26,436 nt of DNA, taken from an uncultured Eubacteriales bacterium. Lineage in GTDB: Bacteria; Bacillota; Clostridia; Oscillospirales; Oscillospiraceae. Of this stretch, positions 1-6,292 are shown one piece after another. Within the stretch, counting starts at the first letter, position 1. The number at the start of each line of letters is the position of its first letter. Under the pieces are notes generated by a model. That model did not search any database and was not told where the DNA came from. It was given only the letters and a program-made list of their open reading frames with translations. Made by a program: the position numbers and the translations under genes. The DNA is taken from contig USGS01000015.1 in the NCBI GenBank assembly GCA_900554275.1, forward strand, positions 1 to 26,436, read 5' to 3'.

Positions 1-128
1 TTTTCACGCAGCCACTCGATGGCCTTGTCCATGTCACCGTCGGAAGCGGTCAGAGCCTTTTTGCAGTCCATCATGCCGCAGCCGGTCTGCTCACGCAGTT
101 TCTTTACATCCTGTGCAGTAAATGCCAT
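1..128 (-). CDS. tsf: Elongation factor Ts, N-terminal part
   Basis: The N-terminal 42 codons of EF-Ts, the nucleotide exchange factor that recycles EF-Tu-GDP during translation; the rest lies beyond the left window edge. The protein opens MAFTAQDVKKLREQTGCGMM and continues with a DCKKAL segment, the UBA-like N-terminal domain that contacts EF-Tu and is nearly invariant in the family. The ATG is set by a GAGGAG ribosome site about 8 nt upstream. It follows rpsB by 43 nt on the same strand, the usual bacterial rpsB-tsf pair, so it is probably co-transcribed from the promoter upstream of rpsB. Identification is secure; completeness cannot be judged. Confidence 0.96.
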   Translation of the reverse strand, partial: MAFTAQDVKKLREQTGCGMMDCKKALTASDGDMDKAIEWLRE

Positions 129-171
129 GTTGCATTCTCCTCTTCTTTGATTTTCAAATGCTTTTTAAATC

Positions 172-915
172 TTACTCGGCAGCGGCCACAGGCTCTTCCT
201 CTGCAGAGGCCTCTTCCATCTGCTCGCCCTGGCGGCCCTCCAGCACGGCGTCCGCCATAGCGCCCGCAATCAGCTTCACGGCGCGAATTGCATCGTCGTT
301 GCCGGGAATTACATAGTCGATCTCATCCGGGTCGCAGTTGGTGTCCACAATGGCCACAATGGGGATGTTCAGCTTGCGGGCCTCAGAAACGGCAATGCGC
401 TCCTTGCGCGGGTCCACAATGAACATGGCCTTGGGCAGGCTGCCCATCTCTTTCACGCCGCCCAGGAATTTTTCCAGCTTTTCCAGCTCCAGCTCCAGCT
501 TGGCAACTTCCTTTTTGGGAAGCATGTCAAACGTGCCGTCCTCGCGCATTTTCTTAATCTGCTCCATGCGGTCGATGCGGCGGCGAATGGTGCGGAAGTT
601 GGTGAGCATGCCGCCCAGCCAGCGGGCGTTCACATAGTACATGCCCACGCGGGAAGCCTCTTCCTTGATGGCCTCCTGGGCCTGCTTCTTGGTGCCCACG
701 AAGAGCAGGGTCTCGCCCTTCTCGCCCAGCTCACGGACGAAGTTGTAGGCCTCCTCCAGCTTCTTCACGGTCTTCTGCAGGTCGATGATATAGATGCCGT
801 TGCGCTCCGTGTAGATATAGGGAGCCATCTTGGGGTTCCAGCGGCGGGTCTGGTGACCGAAGTGGACGCCCGCTTCCAGCAGGGCCTTCATGGATACGAC
901 GTTCTGATTTGCCAT
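172..915 (-). CDS. rpsB: 30S ribosomal protein S2
   Basis: Ribosomal protein S2 (247 residues), which binds the small-subunit head-body junction and is needed for translation initiation. The start MANQNVVSMKALLEAGVHFG is followed by HQTRRWNPKM and then the S2 core including LFVGTKKQAQEAI, WLGGMLTNF and DPRKERIAVSEARKLNIPIVAIVDTN-type segments; the length is normal for the family. The reading frame stays open 22 codons further upstream, but the ATG at 913-915 has an AAGGAG site about 9 nt before it and matches the family N terminus, so it is chosen. A short acidic Ala/Glu-rich tail follows the core, as in many Firmicutes. The gene is transcribed from a strong promoter at 1027-1055 with a leader of about 100 nt, and leads into tsf. 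Confidence 0.98.
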   Translation of the reverse strand: MANQNVVSMKALLEAGVHFGHQTRRWNPKMAPYIYTERNGIYIIDLQKTVKKLEEAYNFVRELGEKGETLLFVGTKKQAQEAIKEEASRVGMYYVNARWLGGMLTNFRTIRRRIDRMEQIKKMREDGTFDMLPKKEVAKLELELEKLEKFLGGVKEMGSLPKAMFIVDPRKERIAVSEARKLNIPIVAIVDTNCDPDEIDYVIPGNDDAIRAVKLIAGAMADAVLEGRQGEQMEEASAEEEPVAAAE

Positions 916-1026
916 GGTTTGTGTTTCTCCTTTTGATTTTAGTTTGTACCTCCAGCCTCTTCCTCCCTCCGGCCAACTCATGGGAGCACCGACCGAAAGT
1001 CCGAAGCTGTGCGGATTTACCGAAAT

Positions 1027-1055
1027 ATAATAGCACAGGTTTCACCGTTTTGCAA
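1027..1055 (-). promoter_or_regulatory. Sigma-A promoter of rpsB-tsf
   Basis: On the minus strand a TTGCAA -35 box (1050-1055) and TATTAT -10 box (1027-1032) are separated by exactly 17 bp; TGC just before the -10 makes it an extended -10 promoter. Predicted start is near 1020, leaving a leader of about 100 nt before rpsB. No clear terminator of the upstream flavodiiron gene was found between 1056 and 1105, so read-through into rpsB is possible. Confidence 0.8.
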
Positions 1056-1105
1056 GGAAAATTTCCCGTTTTCCCGGTGAAAATTTACACTTTTTATCCG
1101 TCAGG

Positions 1106-2455
1106 TCATGCTTCCTCCCGGAAGTATTCCGCGCCCGCGCCGCACAGCGGGCATTTGTAGTCCTCCGGCAGCGTGCCGCCCTCGTAGACATAGCCGCAGA
1201 CCTTGCAGACAAAGCGGTGCTTCTCCCCGTTCTCGTCGGTGTCCGACGCCGGGTCCTTGGCCACGTCGGCGGCGATGGTGTCCGCCAGCCGTTCGATCTG
1301 GGCCTCCTGATCCGGCCGCAGGGCGGACTTCACCGTCAGGGGCGCTTCTATGGCGGACCAGCCCTTCAGCGGCGACAGCAGCGCGTCCATCTTCTTGCCG
1401 CTCACCGGCGACCACGAGCCGTTCTCGATGAGGGCATACCGCCGCTCCGCCAGCTGGTGGGCGGCGATGTCCAGCAGCAGCTGCTCCATGGTGACGAAAA
1501 TGCCCATATTATAGGTGGTGGCCGCGAACACCAGGTGGCTGTACTTGAAGGCGTCGGACACGATGTAGGACGCCGGCGTCACCGAAGCGTCGAACATCTT
1601 CACCTTCACGCCCTTTTCCGCCAGACGGCAGGCCAGCACGTTGGCGGCGTTCTCCGTGTTGCCGTACACGGAGGCATAGGCGATCATCACGCCCCGCACC
1701 TCCGGCTCATACCGGCTCCACAGGTCGTATTTCCCCAGGAAATAGGCCAGGTCCTGCCGCCACACGAAGCCGTGGAGGGGCAGCAGCATCTCGATGTCCA
1801 GCGTCTCCGCCTTTTTCAGCACCGCCTGGACCTGCGGGCCGTACTTGCCCACGATGTTGGTGTAATACCGCCGGGCCTCGTCCAGGAAATCACGGTCGAA
1901 ATCCACCTCGTCGGCAAACAGCGATCCGTTCAGCGCACCGAAGCAGCCGAAGGCGTCCGCCGACAGCAGCAGCTTGTCCGTCTCGTCGTAGGTCATCATC
2001 ACCTCCGGCCAGTGGACCATGGGTGCGGCCACGAAGCGCAGGGTGTGCCGCCCGGTGCAGAGGGTCTCCCCCTCCTTGACGGCGGTGATGCGCCCCGCCA
2101 GCTCCGGCCCGAAGAACTGCCCCACCATGGTCTTGGCCATGGCGCTGCACAGGATCTGCACCCGGGGATAGTCCTTGACCATGTCCGCCAGCTCCGCCGC
2201 GTGGTCGGGCTCCATGTGGTGAACCACGATGTAGTCCAGCTCACGGCCCGCCAAAGCATGGGCCAGGTTCTCCCGGAACGTGCGGCGCACCGCGCTGTCC
2301 ACCGTGTCAAACAGCACCGTCATCTCGTCCGTCAGCAGGTAGCTGTTGAAGCTGATGCCGTCCGGCACGCCGAACACGCCCTCGAACAGCGCCAGCCGCC
2401 GGCAGTCCGCGCCCACCCATGTATAATCGTCATTGACCTTTCTCGTGCAGTACAT
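1106..2455 (-). CDS. Flavodiiron protein with C-terminal rubredoxin domain
   Basis: An FprA-type flavodiiron oxidoreductase of 449 residues that should reduce O2 and/or NO to protect anaerobic metabolism in the cytoplasm. Domain order: a metallo-beta-lactamase-like diiron domain (about 1-250) with the H80-x-E82-x-D84-H85 ligand motif; a flavodoxin FMN domain (about 255-395) beginning GVMIAYASVYGNTENAA; and a compact rubredoxin tail (about 413-449) with Cys417, Cys420, Cys435 and Cys438 as a FeCys4 site. The tail means the electron donor module is fused to the enzyme, as in class B flavorubredoxins, so an NADH:rubredoxin reductase should supply electrons from elsewhere. The start ATG has an AAAGGA site 7 nt upstream and its own promoter. 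It stands alone between rplT and rpsB. Whether O2 or NO is preferred cannot be told from sequence. Confidence 0.93.
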   Translation of the reverse strand: MYCTRKVNDDYTWVGADCRRLALFEGVFGVPDGISFNSYLLTDEMTVLFDTVDSAVRRTFRENLAHALAGRELDYIVVHHMEPDHAAELADMVKDYPRVQILCSAMAKTMVGQFFGPELAGRITAVKEGETLCTGRHTLRFVAAPMVHWPEVMMTYDETDKLLLSADAFGCFGALNGSLFADEVDFDRDFLDEARRYYTNIVGKYGPQVQAVLKKAETLDIEMLLPLHGFVWRQDLAYFLGKYDLWSRYEPEVRGVMIAYASVYGNTENAANVLACRLAEKGVKVKMFDASVTPASYIVSDAFKYSHLVFAATTYNMGIFVTMEQLLLDIAAHQLAERRYALIENGSWSPVSGKKMDALLSPLKGWSAIEAPLTVKSALRPDQEAQIERLADTIAADVAKDPASDTDENGEKHRFVCKVCGYVYEGGTLPEDYKCPLCGAGAEYFREEA

Positions 2456-2495
2456 CCAATCATCCTTTCCGTAATAATTTTTCTCTTACGGCGGC

Positions 2496-2524
2496 ATTAT
2501 AACAGATGTTTTTCCCTTTTTCCA
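2496..2524 (-). promoter_or_regulatory. Probable promoter of the flavodiiron gene
   Basis: Minus strand: TGGAAA (2519-2524), 17 bp, then a perfect TATAAT (2496-2501), ending about 40 nt upstream of the ATG. The -35 matches consensus at four of six positions. It lies just past the T-tract of the rplT terminator, so the gene is an independent unit. Confidence 0.65.
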
Positions 2525-2535
2525 GTCCTCCGCGC

Positions 2536-2568
2536 AAAAAAAGCAGCGCTCTGCAAAAGCAGAGCGCT
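2536..2568 (-). terminator. Intrinsic terminator, distal copy (rplT operon end)
   Basis: Minus-strand hairpin with a perfect 10-bp stem (arms AGCGCTCTGC and GCAGAGCGCT, TTTT loop, 2545-2568), followed after GC by seven T (2542-2536). This is the copy with a strong U-tract. A 24-bp stretch containing the same hairpin recurs at 2792-2815, nearer to rplT. Confidence 0.85.
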
Positions 2569-2791
2569 CAGGCTGTCGAAAAAGCCTTCGGCTCTTTCGA
2601 CAGCCTGAACTAATGTCGTTATTTTTGTGCCGCCTTGCGGCACGAAAATAGTCGCTTCGCTCCACGCACGCCTTGCAAGGCAAGGCTTTGCGCGACATTT
2701 GATCTGATTCGAGGCGGGCTTTGCCCCCTCGAGCTCCCCCTGCGTAAAGGAACTGCTTGCCGCATAAAGAGGGTTTATCGACACGCTGAAA
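2568..2791. repeat. MITE-like non-coding repeat element inside the rplT terminator region
   Basis: A 224-bp non-coding segment lies between two identical 24-bp copies of the terminator hairpin (2544-2567 and 2792-2815). Its ends are imperfect inverted repeats: TCAGGCTGTCGAAAAAGCC at 2568-2586 against the complement of 2772-2790, matching at about 15 of 19 positions. The left end itself folds into a 19-bp hairpin with one mismatch (2568-2608, TTC loop). Further hairpins follow at 2621-2649 (GTGCCGC/GCGGCAC core) and around 2668-2690 (GCCTTGCAAGGC palindrome). No convincing ORF is present. Terminal inverted repeats plus flanking direct repeats fit a non-autonomous mobile element or REP-type repeat. 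Only one copy is in the window, so mobility is inferred. Confidence 0.6.
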
Positions 2792-2816
2792 CAGCGCTCT
2801 GCAAAAGCAGAGCGCC
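2792..2816 (-). terminator. Intrinsic terminator hairpin, proximal copy
   Basis: The same hairpin as at 2545-2568, about 20 nt after the rplT stop. On the minus strand it is followed only by TGTTTC rather than a long T-tract, so it should terminate less efficiently than the distal copy. This is what one would see if an insertion had separated the hairpin from its U-tract. Confidence 0.6.
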
Positions 2817-2837
2817 GTTTGTATGTGCTGTGTTCGG

Positions 2838-3188
2838 TTACGCCTTCTTGGCGATGTCGCACAGAGCGGCAAAGGCCACGGCGTCGTTGATGGCCATCTC
2901 GGACAGCATCTTGCGGTTGATCTGGATGCCGGCGACCTTCAGGCCGTGCATGAAGGTGGAATAGTTCATGCCGTTGGCCTTGACAGCGGCGGAGATACGG
3001 GTGATCCACAGCTGACGGAAGTCCCGCTTCTTCAGGCGGCGGCCTACGTAAGCGTAGGTCAGGGACTTCATGACCTGCTCGTTGGCCATCTTGAAGTGCT
3101 TGGACTTAGCGCCCCAGTAGCCCTTGGCCAGCTTCAGAGTTTTATTTCTTCTTTTACGCGCCATCATTGCGCCTTTAACACGTGCCAT
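2838..3188 (-). CDS. rplT: 50S ribosomal protein L20
   Basis: Ribosomal protein L20 (116 residues), an early 23S rRNA-binding assembly protein. The basic N terminus MARVKGAMMARKRRNKTLKL and the following AKGYWGAKSKHFKMANEQVMKS region match the family along its length. An AGGAGG-type site precedes the ATG by about 9 nt. It is the last gene of infC-rpmI-rplT, 35 nt after rpmI. In Bacillus subtilis L20 also represses this operon by binding the infC leader, and the leader here has features fitting that role (4002-4131). Confidence 0.98.
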   Translation of the reverse strand: MARVKGAMMARKRRNKTLKLAKGYWGAKSKHFKMANEQVMKSLTYAYVGRRLKKRDFRQLWITRISAAVKANGMNYSTFMHGLKVAGIQINRKMLSEMAINDAVAFAALCDIAKKA

Positions 3189-3223
3189 ATTTTAATTGCC
3201 TCCTATTCTAACGATTCCGTCTC

Positions 3224-3421
3224 TTATTTGTAAGGGATCATCTTGCGGATGGTCGCCTCGGTGGTGCAGTCAGCATACGTGGTGCTGCGCAGACGACGGC
3301 CACGCTTGGTGTCCTTCTTGGTCAGGATATGGCTCTTGAACGCATGAGCTCTCTTGACCTTGCCGGATTTCGTCAGGTTGAAGCGCTTCTTTGCGCCGCT
3401 GTGGGTCTTCAGTTTAGGCAT
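3224..3421 (-). CDS. rpmI: 50S ribosomal protein L35
   Basis: Ribosomal protein L35 (65 residues), a small basic large-subunit protein. MPKLKTHSGAKKRFNLTKSG and the KRAHAFKSHILTKK segment are typical, and the length is normal. An AAGGAG site lies about 8 nt before the ATG. It sits between infC (42 nt upstream) and rplT (35 nt downstream), the conserved order of this translation operon. Confidence 0.98.
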   Translation of the reverse strand: MPKLKTHSGAKKRFNLTKSGKVKRAHAFKSHILTKKDTKRGRRLRSTTYADCTTEATIRKMIPYK

Positions 3422-3463
3422 AATATTACTCCTTCCAAAATGATCCTCTGTGGGGTAAACGCT

Positions 3464-3982
3464 TTACTTGCCAGCCTTGGGGGACAGGAAAATGGACATA
3501 TTCCGGCCCTCCAGCTTGGCGGCTTTGTCCAGGGTGGACACCTCGGTGCACAGGTCGGCAAACTTGTTGAGAAGATCACGCCCGATCTCGGTGTGCGCCA
3601 TCTCCCGGCCACGGAAGCGGACGGATACCTTGACGCGGTTGCCGTCGGACAGGAACTTCTGCGCGTTCTTCAGCTTGGTGTTGAAGTCGCCCACGTCGAT
3701 GCCCGGGGACATACGGATCTCCTTGATCTCCACAACGTGCTGGTTCTTCTTGGCTTCCTTTTCCCGCTTGCTCTGCTCGAACTTGTACTTGCCGTAGTTC
3801 ATCAGCTTGCACACAGGGGGCGTGGCCTGCGGGGAGATCTTCACCAGGTCCAGTCCTTGCTCCTCCGCGATGTGCAGAGCCTCCTCGCCGGACACGATGC
3901 CCAGCTGCTCTCCGCCTTCGCCGATCAATCGGATCTCCTTATCGTTGATCTCTTCATTCAGTTGATGCTGTACCTTGCTAAT
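3464..3982 (-). CDS. infC: Translation initiation factor IF-3, AUU start
   Basis: IF-3 (172 residues) binds the 30S subunit, prevents premature 50S joining and proofreads the initiator codon. The N-domain (KVQHQLNEEINDKEIRLIG...) and C-domain (EIKEIRMSPGIDVGDFNTKLKNA, VRFRGREMAHTEIG) are complete. No ATG or GTG is suitably placed. A GGAGGT site (3991-3996) is followed 8 nt later by ATT (3980-3982) and then SKVQHQ, exactly where infC starts in other bacteria. IF-3 discriminates against AUU, so excess IF-3 lowers its own translation; this known autoregulation is inferred here from the start codon. A TTG seven codons upstream precedes the ribosome site and was rejected. First gene of infC-rpmI-rplT. 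Confidence 0.95.
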   Translation of the reverse strand: MSKVQHQLNEEINDKEIRLIGEGGEQLGIVSGEEALHIAEEQGLDLVKISPQATPPVCKLMNYGKYKFEQSKREKEAKKNQHVVEIKEIRMSPGIDVGDFNTKLKNAQKFLSDGNRVKVSVRFRGREMAHTEIGRDLLNKFADLCTEVSTLDKAAKLEGRNMSIFLSPKAGK

Positions 3983-4001
3983 ACCGAAGCACCTCCAATC
4001 C

Positions 4002-4034
4002 AAAATAAAAACGCGGACGCCCCGGGCATCCGCG
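4002..4034 (-). terminator. Attenuator terminator in the infC leader
   Basis: Minus-strand hairpin with arms CGCGGA/TCCGCG and GCC/GGC separated by one mismatch, CGG loop, followed by TTTTTATTTT. It lies between the infC promoter and the infC ribosome site, so it can stop transcription before the operon is read. Confidence 0.85.
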
Positions 4035-4131
4035 AAACAACACTAACGTCCCACAGGGCGTTTGACTGACGCTGTTGACCTCTTTACCGAAGCGGGAGGT
4101 GAGGCGGATGCACCGACCTTCTTTGTTTTCT
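4002..4131 (-). promoter_or_regulatory. infC-rpmI-rplT leader with terminator/antiterminator switch (L20-type)
   Basis: The leader of about 150 nt contains a segment reading GCATCCGC on the minus strand (4111-4104). It is perfectly complementary to GCGGATGC (4033-4026), the 5' arm of the attenuator. Pairing of these 8 bp excludes the terminator, giving two alternative folds. In Bacillus subtilis the L20 protein acts on the infC leader by premature termination, and Rfam lists L20 leaders in Firmicutes. Assignment here rests on position, operon content and the switch. The L20-binding pseudoknot itself was not verified. Confidence 0.75.
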
Positions 4132-4136
4132 CAAGT

Positions 4137-4165
4137 ATTTTATACTACCCGTCTCCGTTTGTCAA
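4137..4165 (-). promoter_or_regulatory. Sigma-A promoter of infC-rpmI-rplT
   Basis: Minus strand: perfect TTGACA (4160-4165), 17-bp spacer, TAAAAT (4137-4142). Start expected near 4130, at the beginning of the attenuator leader. Confidence 0.88.
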
Positions 4166-4254
4166 CGGCTTTTTCTAAAATTTTTCTGCATATTTTCCGC
4201 ATCCCCGGTGACACTATGCTCGTACCTGAGGTACAGAAAAGGGAGGTATATCTC

Positions 4255-4386
4255 ATGGATAACACCAAGAACAACAAGACCACCAACACCGAGAACACGG
4301 AGAACACCAACACCAACACCAACACCAACACCAATACCAATACCAAGAACACCAAAAACGCGAAGAACGCCAAGAGCTGCAAGTAA
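4255..4386 (+). CDS. Asn-Thr repeat microprotein, unknown function
   Basis: A 43-residue protein made almost only of Asn, Thr, Lys and Glu: MDNTKNNKTTNTENTENT, then a run of NT dipeptides, then repeated KNT/KNA units and a SCK end with its single Cys. It has no hydrophobic segment or signal peptide and is predicted to be disordered, soluble and basic. It looks like a real gene because a GGGAGGT ribosome site stands 7 nt before the ATG and a perfect 16-bp terminator hairpin begins 14 nt after the stop. It is monocistronic and divergent from infC. I do not recognise a family. Small Asn-rich proteins occur in sporulating Clostridia, so a spore or stress role is conceivable but unsupported here. 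No clear promoter was found in 4166-4240. Confidence 0.65.
   Translation: MDNTKNNKTTNTENTENTNTNTNTNTNTNTKNTKNAKNAKSCK
4303..4344 (+). repeat. Hexanucleotide tandem repeat (AACACC)5(AATACC)2
   Basis: Seven in-frame hexamers encode the NT run of the microprotein. Five are AACACC and two AATACC. Repeat-number changes would keep the frame and lengthen or shorten the protein. Confidence 0.9.
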
Positions 4387-4400
4387 CTTCTTCATGTACC

Positions 4401-4435
4401 AAAAGAGAGGGAGGCCACCGGCCTCCCTCTCTTTT
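4401..4435. terminator. Bidirectional intrinsic terminator
   Basis: Perfect 16-bp stem (arms AAAAGAGAGGGAGGCC and GGCCTCCCTCTCTTTT, ACC loop). A-rich and T-rich ends on both sides let it serve the microprotein gene (plus) and the convergent carboxypeptidase gene (minus, stop at 4444). Confidence 0.92.
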
Positions 4436-4443
4436 CTTCATTT

Positions 4444-5235
4444 TTACGACTGGTTCGTCTTGCCCGTGTATTCCTCCAGGGTGATGTCCCGGTTGAAGAT
4501 GTCCTGGGCGGCGGCCTTGCCTACATAGCGGTAATGCCACGGCTCGTAGATAATGCCTGTGATGTCCGTCTTGTCGTTGGGATAGCGGTGGATGAACCCG
4601 TAGCGCCAGGAGTTTGCCATGAGCCACTTCTGCGTCTCCGTGTTCTCCTGCTCATCGGTCAGATCCTGCATATTGGCGTCCACGATGTCCACCGCCAGGC
4701 CCAGCTGATGCTCGCTCGTACCCGGGATGGCCACGGTCTTGGCGGCCTCCACCTTGGCCTCGTCCTCGCTCATGCCGCTGTTGATCAGCCGCTGCACCTT
4801 GTTGTCATACAGGCTCTGCTGGGTCTCCTGGGTGCGGTAGGCCGAGCAGAGGAACGGTGCGTAGCCCGCATCGCGGCAGGCGGCCATCATCTCCTCAAAT
4901 GCCTCGTAGCACCGGCTGTCCACCCGGCGTCCGTCGCTGAGGGTCACCAGGTCGGACACCCAGTCCTCCGGCAGCGGATTCCAGGGGTTCACCACCGTCA
5001 GCAGCTCGTCGTCCACATTGACGGGCGTTTCCGGGGTGACATCCTCCGGCGTACCGGTCTGCTCCTGCTGTTGCTGCTGGTCGTCCGCCGGCGGCGTATC
5101 CTCTTTCTTGCAGCCCTTGACGATAAATATGACGCCCACGATCAGGGTCACCAGCACCACCGCCGCGATGCCCCGGTTGCGCATGGCCTCCCGATACCGT
5201 CTCTGCCGTCTGCGTTCTCTTTCGTTGCTGTCCAT
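4444..5235 (-). CDS. VanY-type D-Ala-D-Ala carboxypeptidase (peptidase M15)
   Basis: A membrane-anchored zinc carboxypeptidase (263 residues) expected to trim the terminal D-Ala from peptidoglycan stem peptides outside the cell. A basic cytoplasmic head (1-21) is followed by one membrane segment (about 22-40), a Gln/Pro/Asp-rich linker (about 44-75) and the M15B domain (about 80-263). Catalytic motifs are present: SAYR (131-134), SEHQLGLAVDI (174-184, Zn ligands His176 and Asp183) and EPWHYRYV (Glu231 and His234). The ATG at 5233-5235 has a GAGGT site inside the last codons of the upstream gene, and the spacing between the genes is only 4 nt, so the two are probably translationally coupled. 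A housekeeping cell-wall role is more likely than vancomycin resistance, since no van genes are nearby. Confidence 0.93.
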   Translation of the reverse strand: MDSNERERRRQRRYREAMRNRGIAAVVLVTLIVGVIFIVKGCKKEDTPPADDQQQQQEQTGTPEDVTPETPVNVDDELLTVVNPWNPLPEDWVSDLVTLSDGRRVDSRCYEAFEEMMAACRDAGYAPFLCSAYRTQETQQSLYDNKVQRLINSGMSEDEAKVEAAKTVAIPGTSEHQLGLAVDIVDANMQDLTDEQENTETQKWLMANSWRYGFIHRYPNDKTDITGIIYEPWHYRYVGKAAAQDIFNRDITLEEYTGKTNQS

Positions 5236-5239
5236 TCTG

Positions 5240-6154
5240 TTACCTCAATTCTGCGGGATAGACCCCCGCCTCGTGTAGCTTCAAAAGCTCCTGCGATACC
5301 CGCGCCCGGTCCTCGTGATACGTCATGCCGAACCAGCGGTCCTTGGACTCCAGCACGGACACAGTGAGCCGGCCCTGCTCCAGCAGATGCCCCACCAGGT
5401 TGGGCAGCAGACACTCCGCCTTGGCGGTCTGCCCCTCCGGGCTGCGGAGGAAATCGTAGAAATACGTCTCCAGCTCGTCGAAGATGGACGGCATGAAGCC
5501 CCAGAAGTTCATGGACACCACCGCGTCCCCCTCCAGCGTCACGCCGCTGGCCTCGTCCCGGATCGTGCCGTCCGGCAGCAGGGCGATCTTCAGCGTCTCG
5601 CGGATGTCGCTGAGACAGCCGTTCTTCACATGGCACACGCCCCGGGACACCGTGCCGTAGGCGGTGACGGTGTTCTTCAGCAGGTAGCCCACCATGGTGG
5701 CCGCGCCGCGCTCCGGCAGCGTCTGTAAGGCCTTGTAGATGGTGCGGTAGGCGTCCGCGCCGTAATAATCGTCGGCATTGATGACGCAGAACGGCTCATG
5801 GATCAGCTGCCGGGTACACAGCACCGCGTGGGCTGTGCCCAAGGGCTTGGTGCGGCCCTCCGGCCAGGTGTAGAAGGTCGGCAGCGTGTCCGTATCCTGA
5901 TAGGCGTAGCACACCTCCACCGGCCTGCCGTCCGCCGTCCGCAGCCGGGACGCCATGTCTCCGCACAGCCGCTTCATCAGCGCCAGCATATCCGGCTTGA
6001 TGATGAACACGATCTTATCGAATCCGGCCCGTACCGCGTCGTACACGCCGTACTCCATCAATATCTCACCGTGGGGCCCTACGCCGTCCACCTGCTTGTT
6101 CCCGCCGTAGCGTGAACCCATCCCTGCGGCCATGATGACCAGTGCTGCGTGCAT
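5240..6154 (-). CDS. Nucleotidyltransferase (sugar-1-phosphate NTP transferase family)
   Basis: A cytoplasmic nucleotidyltransferase of 304 residues with a Rossmann-like NTP_transferase fold. It starts MHAALVIMAAGMGSRYGGNK, the glycine-rich nucleotide-binding signature with the activating Arg and Lys. Further on come AVLCTRQLI and INADDYYG, the Asp-containing metal site, then a long C-terminal part ending in the overlap with the next gene's ribosome site. Such enzymes join a sugar phosphate or similar phosphate to a nucleotide; the substrate cannot be read from sequence. The frame is open 37 codons further upstream, but GGAGG before the ATG at 6152-6154 and the family N terminus fix the start. 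It has its own promoter (6185-6212) and forms a two-gene operon with the carboxypeptidase. Confidence 0.88.
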   Translation of the reverse strand: MHAALVIMAAGMGSRYGGNKQVDGVGPHGEILMEYGVYDAVRAGFDKIVFIIKPDMLALMKRLCGDMASRLRTADGRPVEVCYAYQDTDTLPTFYTWPEGRTKPLGTAHAVLCTRQLIHEPFCVINADDYYGADAYRTIYKALQTLPERGAATMVGYLLKNTVTAYGTVSRGVCHVKNGCLSDIRETLKIALLPDGTIRDEASGVTLEGDAVVSMNFWGFMPSIFDELETYFYDFLRSPEGQTAKAECLLPNLVGHLLEQGRLTVSVLESKDRWFGMTYHEDRARVSQELLKLHEAGVYPAELR

Positions 6155-6184
6155 AGTGCTGTCCTCCTTTTTCTCATGCACCAC

Positions 6185-6212
6185 ATCATACCACAAGTTC
6201 GGAAAAATACAA
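6185..6212 (-). promoter_or_regulatory. Promoter of the nucleotidyltransferase-carboxypeptidase operon
   Basis: Minus strand: TTGTAT (6207-6212), 16-bp spacer, TATGAT (6185-6190) preceded by TGG (extended -10). Start predicted about 25 nt before the ATG. Confidence 0.7.
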
Positions 6213-6253
6213 GCGTCTTTCCGCTCCGGAAAGCAAATCTTAATCTTGATGGG

Positions 6254-6287
6254 AAAAGCCCTCATGAGCGGGTGTTCTCATGAGGGC
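6254..6287 (-). terminator. Terminator of asnB
   Basis: Minus-strand hairpin with an 11-bp perfect stem (GCCCTCATGAG and CTCATGAGGGC, 8-nt loop) beginning 6 nt after the asnB stop and followed by TTTT. The T-tract is short, so some read-through is possible. Confidence 0.75.
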
Positions 6288-6292
6288 TGCTC

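Noticed and set aside
1217..2608. Long plus-strand open frame opposite the flavodiiron gene
   Set aside because: Its composition is an antisense artefact and it runs through the promoter and terminator of the genes on the other strand.
3983..4003. TTG upstream start for infC
   Set aside because: The TTG precedes the GGAGGT ribosome site, so translation from it would use no site, whereas ATT at 3980-3982 is correctly spaced and matches the IF-3 N terminus.
4303..4344. Tandem hexamer as a CRISPR-like array or meaningless microsatellite
   Set aside because: The unit is only 6 bp without spacers, and it lies in frame within an ORF that has its own ribosome site and terminator.
4444..5235. Vancomycin resistance determinant
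   Set aside because: A VanY-like fold alone is common in cell-wall maintenance; no vanHAX, vanR or vanS genes accompany it.
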